DNA of 64,000 nt from Yamagishiella unicocca (taxonomy: Eukaryota > Chlorophyta > Chlorophyceae > Chlamydomonadales > Volvocaceae): positions 372,001 to 436,000 of the forward strand of contig BDSL01000014.1 of NCBI GenBank assembly GCA_003116995.1, written 5' to 3'. Within the stretch, counting starts at the first letter, position 1. Each line of letters begins with the position of its first letter. Positions 1-9,341 of the stretch are shown here, in pieces. Made by a program: the position numbers and the translations under genes. The notes under the pieces are model-generated. The model did no database searches. It saw only the letters and a program-made list of their open reading frames with translations, and was not told the origin of the DNA.

Positions 1-309
1 GGGAGGGGGGAGGGAAGGGGCGAAAACACCTGGCGACACGACATAGGGAGGGAGGGGGAGGGAGGGTCGGGGGCGGGTGCGACGAGGAGTTAAGGTGTCG
101 TTCTCGGGAAGAAGCCCGATGGTGTCGTACGGTCGTTGTCCTTAGCCGCCCCCAGTTTCTACGCCCTATCCCTTCCCTCACCCGGCCCAAGTCGCTTCCC
201 CGCCCCCTAACCCTGCCTCCTCCGGCTCCCCTGCCCCCCCCTCCCCTTCCCCTCTCCTTCCCCTCCCCTCCCCCACCCGGTTCTTGTTTTTAACCCCCCA
301 TCCGATCAG
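1..309 (+). other. 3' part of an intron of the URB1-like gene
   Basis: G-rich in the first 100 bases, increasingly C-rich afterwards, ending in a CAG acceptor at 307-309. No coding signal is seen. Confidence 0.5.
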
Positions 310-3300
310 GCGCTCCTAGCCCACGTGCGCAACTGCGTCACCGCGCCCCTGCAGCAGCTGCCGCACTGCAGCGCCCTGTTCGCGGCGGAGGCGGCGACGG
401 TGCTGATGCAGCCGCAGGTGGGGGCGGGGCGGGCCTGGGGGGAGGCGGGTCCGAGTTTCCGCAGCCAACCAACACAACTTGCCTGTCTGCAACCAACACA
501 ACTCCTGTCTGCAACCAACACAACTCCTGTCTGCAACCAACACAACCCCTGTCTGCAACCAACACAACTCCTGTACGCGCGCCCCGGTGGCATTGTCCTC
601 TGGACAACGTAGCTGTAGCTGGTGAACGACCAAGTTGACGGGTGTAGCAGTTGACGGGTGTAGCCGGGCTCCTGGCCAACCTCGCTCTGCGTCACCTGGG
701 ATCTTCGGGTTGTGCATGGTGGGTCACCCGTAGCTTGGGTCACCTGCCCTACCACCCAACTCCACCTGGCCCCCCCCCACGGGTCTTCCTCGAAACCCCC
801 CCGCCCGCCCCTGCGCACCCCGTGTAGGCCCCCATGTACAAGCCCGTCACCCGGCTGGTGGGGCGCCGGCCCTCCCTGGACCTCACGGCGCCCCCGCTGT
901 TCAACCGGTACGGCACAGGGCCGGGGACTTTGTGCGGGCCGACAGCAACACAGCAGCGACACCGTGGCTAACAGCTCTCGGTGCGGGTTCCGGAGCCAGC
1001 AAACTGGGAGCATCAGTTGTGTGGAACCCGCTTACCAATTGCCGCCCCCCCGACGGCTCCTTATCTCCCCCCCCCCATCGGCTCATCCCCCGCCTCGCTC
1101 GCCTCAGAGTGCTGGCGGCTGGCGCCCCGGGTCAGCGACCGGAGCAGGCCTGGGCGCTGAGGCTCTTGCGCTCCGGTGTCATGGTGCGGCCGGCAATGGC
1201 CGTGTTGCCGTGCGTGCGTTTACCGTTGCCCGTGTGTCCTTCGGTGGTTGGGTGGTTGGTTGGGTCGCCTGGGCAGCACCACACTGCGCCGGGGGCTGCT
1301 CATCCCAACTGCTTGTCGTACAAGGAGCGTTAGGGAGGCACAGGTACCCGCCGCGCAAACGGCCACCCTCTCCCCCCCGCAACCGCCCGCCCCAACCCGC
1401 CCCTCCGGTCTCCCCCAGGGCCCTATGGACGCCTCCATCTGCCGTCGCAAGTTCGTGGTCGAGGTGTGTACGGCGCTGTACGGCTCCCGGGCGGCGGCGC
1501 TGGACCCCGCCGCCGGGGCTGGCGGCAGCGGCGGCGGCGGCGACCCCAGCCCCTCGCTGCCGCTGGAGGTGGTTTGCTCCCTGGCGGCGCTGCCCTCCCT
1601 GGGGAGGCACCTGGTGCTGCACTCGGGTGAGTGGGGGGGAAGAAGGGGGAGGGAGTGCGTGTGTGTGTATGTGGGTGTCGTACCATCGACAGGGAACCGT
1701 GCAGGGAATAGGTGCTGGGCAAGCTGCTACAAACACGGGCACGAACGTGCTTTCGGAAATGGAGGGTCGCTTGCAGGCTCCCTTTCAATGGTGGGGAGCC
1801 AGCCGGTACGTACGTCCGGCTTGGTTGGGTAGGACTGGGTTGGACTGGGTTGGATTGAGTTTGGACTACGTTGAATTGAGTGTGGCGAGGCCGCGGGTGC
1901 AGCTGAGGCGGCGCCAGTCCAGCCTCGTGCAGGCGGCGCCTCCCTGGGAGCCACACCCCACCAACCCCTCCCCCCTCCCCCTCCGCTCGTGTCACCGGGT
2001 GTTCTCGCCACTCCCCCTCGCCTGCAGCCGCCTCCCCCTCCCGCCTTCCCCATCGGTTCTGCTTTTCAGTGCCTCTCTCCGGGTTCCTCTCATTACCCCT
2101 CCCGCTTGCCCCTCACCCCTCTCCACCGCCACCACCACCACGCCGAACAGGCGTCGCACCCTGGCTGGCGCAGGTCGTAGTTGCCGCAATGCAGGAGCCG
2201 CACGGCAACCACTCCGCCGGCGGCGGCGGCGCACTCAACTCCGCCGTACTGGTCCGACCGCACTCGCAGCCTCACCACCTAGCTGCGCCGCCGCCGCCGT
2301 TGCCGTACGCCGCCGCCGCCGCGCTGGCTGCGCTGCAGGACCTGATCCGCCGCCGGGTGTGCCTACGGAAGCAGGACGGTGACGCCGCCGTACTGCAGTA
2401 CGGCCAGGCCATCAGCGCGCTGGTGGCGGCGGCGGTGACGGCGAAGGGCGGCGGCGGCGACCTGGCGGCGAAGGTGTGCGGACTGCTGTCGGGGCTGGCG
2501 GCGGCGCTGCCGCCTTGGCGGGCGCAGCCCCTCTGGCGTCTGGCGGTGACCCCGGCGGTGCTGCTGCAGCTGTACGGCGCCCTGACGGCGGCGTCAGGGG
2601 CCGGCGGCCGCGACGGTCTGACCCTGGGCTCCGAGGCGGAGTCACGTGTGAAGGCCGGTCTGACGGTGCGGAGGGGCCCGCGGCGTGTCGCACCAGTGCC
2701 AACCGTGTCATGTGCCACCCGTGTCGTGTGTCGTGTGCAAGTAAGGGCGGTGAGAGGAGACCTGTGAAGCTACAGAGGAGCGGGCGGTGTATGCTGTGTG
2801 TGTGAGCGGGGGCGTGTGTGAGCGGGGGGGGGTGGCGGGGAAACCCCGTGGGGGTGAGATGATGGGGCTCGTAGGGAAGGAATGTGTATTGCGGCACCAC
2901 GCACGACACACGCATGTCACCTTGCCGCAACCCGAAACGCAGCCCGTAACCGCTGGTGGGTGGGTGCAGCACTTTCCTGCCCCCTTGATCCCCCGCTCCC
3001 GACCGCCTTCCATCCCCTCCGGCTACCACCCCCCCTCCCCCCCCTCCAGGCGATCCTGCGCTCCTCCCCCCCTGCCCCCCAGCCCGCGGCCACGTGGGTA
3101 CACCCGGGGCCTCAGCTCCGCCACCCGGGCACACACGCCGCCGCCGCCGCCGCGTCGCACTGTCGTACAATCCCGAGCTTAGTACGTACGGCAATCACGG
3201 CGGCTCTGGAGCTGGCCCGGAGCGCCACCACCACCGTAGCTAGCACCCTCTCAAGCGCCGCCGCCCGCAGTGGCGGCAGTAGCAGCAGCAGTGTCCCCCC

Positions 3301-4629
3301 GGCGGTGGGGCAGCGCATGTTTCCCGAGCAACAGCAAGAGGGTGAGGCGGCGGCGGCCGCCGCCGCTGCTGGCGCGTTGGCGCGGGCGTCCCTGATGTGG
3401 GTCGCATCGCTGGCGGCCGCCGGACACCGCATCTGCAGCTCCGTCCTCCCCGCTTGGGGCGATGACTCAGCCGACATGGGTGCCCGGGGTGCTGCGGCTG
3501 CACCACCGGCAGGCGCCGTGGCGCGCGCGGGTGCAGCGGGGCCTGCAGGAGGCCTGCAGGAGGCGTTGGCTCTGGCTGAGGCGCTTAACGAGCTGTACAC
3601 GGCCGCAGCGGCGGGGCCTGCGGTCAGCGCCGGGGGCGGAGGGCCGGGAGCGGCCGCGGCGGCGCGTCTGACGCTCCTGGCGCATGCGGAGTGCCAGCAG
3701 GCGGTGCGGCGGGAGGCGGGGCTGCCCGGCTCCGCCGCCGCCGCCGCCGCAGTCTATTGTGACAGCGGCAGGGACAGCGGCAGCGACAGCGGGCCCTGGC
3801 GGTGCGCGGCCGTCAGCATGCAGGTGGGTCCAGGGAGGGAGGCCGCGGGGCGGCGCACGATGACGAGGATGGGACTGCAAGCTGGGGGAGGTCTTGGGTC
3901 ACGAGGCGCCGGAGGAAGAGAGGCGTGGATGAGAAGCCCTCCTCCCCTCCCGCCCGGGTGGGGGGGCCACCGCGCACGGCTTCTTGGCCCACCCTGCCGT
4001 ACCGGTATCCTTACCCTGCCGTACCGGTATCCTCACCCTGCCGGTTCCCCACATCGCACCGCACCACACCTCTTGCGGGCTTCCCTCCCACGCCCCCAGC
4101 CTTCCCGCCGCAATTCACGTACTGCCTCGCCGCAATTCACGTACTGCCTCGCTGCAATTCACGTACTGCCCCGCCGCAATTCACGTACTGCCTCGCTGCA
4201 ATTCACGTACTGCCTCGCTGCAATTCACGTACTGCCTCGCTGCAATTCACGTACTGCCTCGCCGCCTTGCCCCGCGCCGCCTCGCAGCGCCTCCAAGCCG
4301 CAGAGGGGCCCCAGCTCCCCGCGCCGCCAGGCGACGAGGCCTTGGCGGTGGACGTGGGAGCCCGGAGGCAGGGGCACGCGGGGGTGCGGCTCCAGGGGGG
4401 CCTCCGGCCTGCGGCTCAGGCCCAGGCGGTGGCTGCGGCCTGGTTGCGTGCGGTGCGTGCTGCGCTGGATGAGGCGGAGGGAAGGGCCGCGCAGGGTCAG
4501 GGTCAGGGTCAGGGTCAGGGGCAGGGGCAGGGGGCGGGCGTGGATGGCTGGGTGACCAGTCGCTGGGTGGAGGCGGAGGCGGCCGTCCTGGGAGTGCTGG
4601 GGAGGGGCGACCCCGCGCTGGGCTCGTGA
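310..4629 (+). CDS. URB1: URB1/NPA1-like nucleolar pre-ribosomal protein, C-terminal part (5' partial)
   Basis: Exons 310-417, 828-907, 1108-1183, 1419-1626, 2151-2740, 3050-3823 and 4288-4629 (TGA) join in frame to give 725 residues; the 5' part lies outside the window. The family is a helical-repeat nucleolar protein needed for early 60S subunit assembly. Exons 2-5 follow the order of the URB1 C-terminal domain as I remember it: a YKPVTRLV...LDLTAPPLF segment, then EQAWALRLLRSGV, then RRKFVVEV, then LEVVCSLAALPS leading to GVAPWLAQVV. The last exon ends in a helix (AAAWLRAVRAALDEA) and a (GQ)n tail. Exons 5 and 6 are heavily inflated with Ala/Gly runs, and the donor at 2741 is the least certain junction. 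No domain search was possible. Another large HEAT-repeat protein is the alternative. Confidence 0.6.
465..575 (+). repeat. 22-bp minisatellite in URB1-like intron
   Basis: About five tandem copies of a 22-bp unit containing ctgtctgcaaccaacacaac. It creates overlapping ORFs in several frames that are not genes. Confidence 0.9.
3991..4262 (+). repeat. Two adjacent 22-bp minisatellites in the last URB1-like intron
   Basis: Bases 3991-4045 hold about 2.5 copies of accctgccgtaccggtatcc and 4108-4262 about seven copies of a unit with caattcacgtactgcc. Both have a 22-bp period but different sequence. The second array runs up to the acceptor region of the last exon (4288). Confidence 0.9.
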
Positions 4630-4806
4630 TCGATGGGCGCCTATACTGTGGGAAGGGAGGTGTTAGGTGGTAGGTGGTGGTGGGTGGTGGTGGGTGGTGG
4701 TGCGAGGGAGTTCGCAGCCGTGCGTTATCGTGCGTCTGTCCCAGTGGCGCCGTGAGAGCTGCTGTTATCAGCATCCCCTGCTGTCCACAACTAGTACGGC
4801 ACGGGC

Positions 4807-4925
4807 TGCGGACACCTGCCGGGGTACCTGCGGACACCTGCCGGGGTACCTGCGGACACCTGCCGGGGTACCTGCGGACACCTGCCGGGGTACCTGCGGA
4901 CACCTGCCGGGGTACCTGCGGGCAT
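4807..4925 (+). repeat. 22-bp minisatellite downstream of the URB1-like stop
   Basis: Five to six near-perfect copies of a unit with ggacacctgccggggtacct, period 22 bp, in the presumed 3' UTR. Confidence 0.9.
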
Positions 4926-5493
4926 CCCCTTGCATGCCACGGCGGCATGACGCATGGTTGACCTAAACGTGGAAGACGACGTTTTTACGTTCGACAGGGG
5001 AGAATTGCGCTGCATGTCGGTGTGGGCTAAGGAGGGTGTCGGCGGCCGCTTTCCCCTGAAAGGCAGCAACCCAGCGACCGCTGGTAGGGCAAGGTTGCAC
5101 GGCATATTTTGTAGGGCGCTGCCCCCCTGGAGCAGTTGACTCGGTGAGCGGCACGGAGAGGGTCACACGCACGGTGTTTGGGGCCGTGGGATGCGGACTC
5201 CTCGCGCGCGGGTGCTCAACTCTGCTCATAGGCGACTAGCGATCTGCCGTACGCAACCGTGTGTACGGTGTTCGTGCAACACTTATTCACGTGTGGATAG
5301 GGGCAGGAGGAATACTTTGGGAGCATCGGAACTATGGATCGTTCCCATGCGTGTACGCGACTTCCAATGTTTAGGTACGGGGCAGCGTCAGGAGAAGGCG
5401 AGGTCACGAGGCCTCGAGGCCATGCTACTAGTCAGTCCCGACTGCTGCGTCAAACGATATGGGGCAACCCGTTGCCGCGTTGAGCACATTGCT

Positions 5494-5498
5494 TGTAA
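5494..5498 (+). terminator. Candidate poly(A) signal TGTAA (URB1-like gene)
   Basis: TGTAA is the usual volvocine polyadenylation signal. It lies about 865 bases after the stop, and I noticed no earlier copy. A second TGTAA at about 5549 is also possible. Confidence 0.35.
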
Positions 5499-5625
5499 TG
5501 GAGTAATCTAATATGAGGAAACGCACAATAACACGCACAATAATTTTTTTGTAAAGGTCTATGAGTTTAAAAAGGACGGAAGGATTTTGTTATTCACTCC
5601 TTAAGATATTACCTAGAGACTTCCC

Positions 5626-8600
5626 ATGGCATCCGAAGAGAGAAAAGCGGCGGTGGTCGACGCAAGCAAGCCCCCAACCCCGACATTTGCTGAGAAAACA
5701 AAGTAGGCGGCTCATTGCGGCACATTATGTTTTGTTTCGATATGATTAACACGAAAGATAATACCCTACTTTTCAGGGCGTTTGTTATCAAGAACTATTT
5801 GCCGATAGCGTTTCTTGTTGCGCTTGCGCTGGCTCTAGCATGGCCCGTGCCGGGCCGGTACCTCGCCAACATTTCAGTACTCGGCAACGTGCGCATAGTA
5901 CAGGTGAGTTCAAGGGCAACCGGGAGGCACCGTCGCCGCAACTGCGTACGTTGCAGTACCGTTCATTCATGGCAGCGACCCATGGGCCATGCCCTCGCCT
6001 CTCCGCCATTCCCCCGCCCCCAACCCGACCACCAGGTGGCTTCCATGGCTCTCGTGTTTCTGATCACTGGACTGCAGCTCAACACCTCGGAGCTAAAGCG
6101 CGCGCTGGCCCTGCGGAACATCCCTGTCGTACTGTACGGCTTCATTGCCATCCTGGCGATCACCCCCTGCCTGGGGTTTGCGCTGCGGGAGGTCCCGCTG
6201 CACCCATGGGAGTTCGCCGCAGGTACGAAACAAGTTTCGATGCGTCAGACGGGGTTTGAAGGGGCGTTCGACGTGGACGGCCGTGGGCTGGGGCCTTAGT
6301 GGGCCGACTGCAGCCGCACCTCTGGACCCCAGGCCCGGGGCCACCGTAACCACCACCAGCTCTTCAACGGCGACGCACTGCTGCCAGCCCCCTGCCGACG
6401 CACTGCTGCCAGCCCCCTGCCGACGCACCGACGCACTGCTGCCAGCCCCCTGCCGACGCACCGACGCACTGCTGCCAGCCCCCTGCCGACGCACCGACGC
6501 ACTGCTGCCAGCCCCCTGCCGACGCACCGACGCACTGCTGCCAGCCCCCTGCCGACGCACTGCTTCCAGCCCCCTGCCGACGCACTGCTTCCAGCCCCCT
6601 GCCGACGCACTGTAGCTAGTAGGGCTAGCGGCCCCCGCCCCTAACGGCCCCCGCCTCACCCCTCACCTTAACAAGCCTCATTTAAACTCCGCCACGTCAT
6701 TTCCAGACCCCGCCACGTCATACGCGACCCCGCCACATCATATCCAGATACCCTCCACGTCATACCCCGCATCCCGCCACGTCATTACCGCATCCCGCCA
6801 CGTCATACCGCCGTCCCGCCACGTCATACCCCCATCGCGCCACGTCACCAGGTCTGGCCATCTTTTGCGTCGCGCCCACCACTCTGGGTGTCGGTGTGGC
6901 GCTGACGGAGGCGTGCGGCGGAAACCGGGCCATGGCGCTGCTGCTGACGGTGGGAACGAACGCGCTGGCGGTGTTCACAATGCCGCCGGAGCTCAAGCTG
7001 CTGCTGGGGTCCGGCGGCGGCGGCGGCGGTGGCGGCGGTGGTGGTGGCCTGAACGTCAATGTGCAGGTGTGTGCGTGTTCTGGTGGAGGGGACATTTGCG
7101 GGTCGGTGGGTCAGTGGGTCCGCGGCGGTGCACTTCGGAGCACTAATGGCGGTGATGGCCGGAAAGGGGGGTTGGGGTGGTGGTCAGTCGTGTGTCTGCG
7201 TGCCGTGTTCATCAGTCGTGCTGCTGCTGCTCCGGATGTGGTGGCGGTGCTCCGGGAGCCCCTTGCTACCGGTACTGCCTCCGCTGCCTGCAGGCTATTG
7301 CGGCGATGCTACTGCCGCTGCTGCCATACCCCCGCTGCAGGTGAACGACCTGCTTGTGAAGCTAGCCATCACGGTGCTGGTGCCCTTCACGATCGGCAAG
7401 GCAGGTGGCCGGGCCCGAGGGGGGTATGAGAGGAAAACCCGTGGGGTCGGCACATGAGGCGGGTTGAGGAAAGCCCGCGGATTAGGAAGCCGAGGAGGAC
7501 ACAGGAAGCGGGAGGGCGCAGGCTCGGCGATGGCCGTGAATACCGTACGGCAAGGGCCCAGCAGGCAAGGGGCCGGACCCACCAGTCAGCACCCCCCTCC
7601 TTGCCCTCACCCGCGCTCCCCTGATCTCCCGCCCAGCCGCCTCCGCTGCACCTCCCTGGACCCCCCACTCCACCCCATTCCACCCCACTCCTCCGCTCCA
7701 CTCCACCCCCACTCCAACCTCCACTCCACCCCCATTCCACTCCATTCCCCTCCAACCTCACTCCACCCCACTCCGCCCCCACTCCATTCTGCAGCATGCA
7801 TCTCGAAACGTCTGTCCTAAACGTTTTCCTCGTGTACACGGGTCTTCCTTGCGACTCCGCACCCACTCCACTCCAACCCACTCCACCCCGATTCTCCCCA
7901 CCGCTGCACCTCCCCCGGCCGGCCCCCAGACGGTCCGCGAGGTGTGGCCCGCCTGCGAGGCCTTCGTCAAGACGCACCGAGTGCCGCTGTCGCTGCTGTC
8001 CACCAGCGCCCTGGCCTTCGTGGTGTGGCAGACGCTCTCGGCGGCTCGCGACCTGCTGCTGGAGCAGCGGCCGGGACCCGTGTTCGCAATGATGGGTCTG
8101 GCGGCGGCAATGCACCTGGCCTACCTGCTCTTCAACTACCTCATCGTGTGGTGGGTCGTACGGCAAACCCTGTTTCTTTCGTGGGGGCCGCGAGGGGGGA
8201 AAGGTTCCGGAGTGTGTGTGTCGTACCCGTGTACGAATTGGTGTCCGATGACCATGCGCCAACTATCCTGTCCCGTCGCGTAAAACGGTTTTTACACACC
8301 CCCTCCTGCCGACCTACGGGTTTCCTCGCCTACCCCCCGACCCCCTCCTCCCGCTGCGTCATCAGGTTCGTGCTCCGTGCCTCCCTGCGTGAAGCAATCG
8401 CGGTGGTGGTCATGGCCAGCCAGAAGTCCGCCCCCGTGGCCGTCACCACCATCACCTTCATGACGACGGATGCCGCGCAGCAGGGGCTGCTGTCGCTGCC
8501 TTCCATCGTGGGGCAGCTGCTGCAGATCTTCATCGGGGCGGCCCTGGCCAAGTGGCTGGCGCGAGTGGTGGGTCCAGGGGGGAAGCGAGTGGTGGGTCCA

Positions 8601-9341
8601 GAGGGAGAGCGACTGGTGGGCCCAGGTGGGGAGCGAGTGGTGGGTCCAGGGGGGAAGCGCACGTGGAATGGGGGATTGTGTGGATGGGTGGGCTGTCTCG
8701 AGGAGGCCGGCAGGGGTGCGTTGTTGAAACGGCGGGGTAGGGACGAGGCAGCTGGCTGCACATGATGACGGAAGGAAATCACCTCAAAAGGCTGGCGTGC
8801 TGCAACTGCAAACATCTGTCAGGGGGGGAAAGGTGCTTGCTCGTCCCTTTCCTGGACGCCACGTCACGTCACGCCACGTCATGTCGTCTGTGTCGGATCG
8901 CGTGACGGCCCCCAGGTGGCTCGGAGCCAGAAGCTAGAGGAGGAGGCGGCGGCGGCGGCCAAGGAGGCGGCGGCGGTCGCCGATGCTGAGGGTGCGGCTC
9001 CCGGCGGCGGCCGCGAGCTGCCTCCCCCCTTGCTGTCAGCGGGGCCCGGCAGCAGGAAAGATATCGAATGGAACGCGGACGGCGGCACAGGCCGTGAGGG
9101 CTCTGTGGATGCTGATGCGCCTGCCGAGGTGCTTGAAAGCACATCAACAGGAGCACCGGCAGCAGCAGCGGCAGCAGAGGAAGGGCCTTCACCGGGCCTG
9201 GTGACCCAGGGGTCGGTGGCGAGCCCAGAGCGTTTGGAAGCGACACCGCTGAGGTCGCGGCGCAGCAGCTCCGACGGACCCTCCCCGCCGGCCTCCCTGC
9301 ACGTGCAGCCGATGCCCGGACAGCCCATTCCCGTAGCATGA
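5626..9341 (+). CDS. BASS4: BASS4/SLC10A7-type sodium-metabolite cotransporter-like membrane protein
   Basis: Exons 5626-5702, 5777-5903, 6036-6222, 6852-7066, 7341-7400, 7930-8150, 8366-8567 and 8916-9341 encode 504 residues. The protein is a multi-helix carrier of the bile acid:sodium symporter superfamily, closest by eye to plant BASS4 and animal SLC10A7. Diagnostic stretches are LAIFCVAPTTLGVGVALTEA followed by CGGN, TVLVPFTIGKTVREVW, and VVMASQKSAPVAV. The first helix begins right after a short polar N-terminus (MASEERKAAVVDAS), so no obvious plastid transit peptide is present. Exon 4 ends in a poly-Gly loop. The last exon is a 140-residue hydrophilic Ala/Ser/Pro tail beyond the usual family length. 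Exon 5 appears to use a GC donor (AAG|GCAGGT): only this joins GK to TVREVW in frame as in plant homologues. The substrate is unknown. Confidence 0.87.
6370..6612 (+). repeat. 25/33-bp compound minisatellite in BASS4-like intron 3
   Basis: Units of gacgcactgctgccagcccc alternate between 25 and 33 bp, the longer form adding gacgcacc. It is followed at 6690-6850 by a degenerate array built on ccgccacgtcat. ORFs rich in MRRQGAGSSA on the minus strand are repeat artefacts. Confidence 0.85.
7655..7905 (+). repeat. CCACTCCA-rich low-complexity tract in BASS4-like intron 5
   Basis: Degenerate short repeats of ctccactccacccc, interrupted at about 7795-7860 by non-repetitive sequence carrying an acgggtcttcctt module. 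Confidence 0.8.
8561..8662 (+). repeat. 24-bp tandem repeat spanning a 5' splice site
   Basis: About four copies with period 24 bp (starts near 8561, 8585, 8609 and 8633). The first copy contains the last codons of exon 7 and its GTGGGT donor. Later copies reproduce a similar donor context in the same reading frame. Confidence 0.85.

Larger units (their letters stand above)
4630..5625. other. 3' UTR of URB1-like gene and promoter of the BASS4-like gene
   Basis: No coding exon is seen here. It holds the minisatellite at 4807-4925 and then becomes AT-richer from about 5480, just before the next gene. This drop in GC marks the likely gene boundary. Confidence 0.5.

Noticed and set aside
712..2382. 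A 556-residue plus-strand ORF
   Set aside because: It crosses several introns of the URB1-like gene in the wrong frame; the composition is typical of GC-rich shadow frames.
6364..6659. Minus-strand repetitive ORFs with MRRQGAGSSASVRR repeats
   Set aside because: They are translations of an intronic minisatellite.
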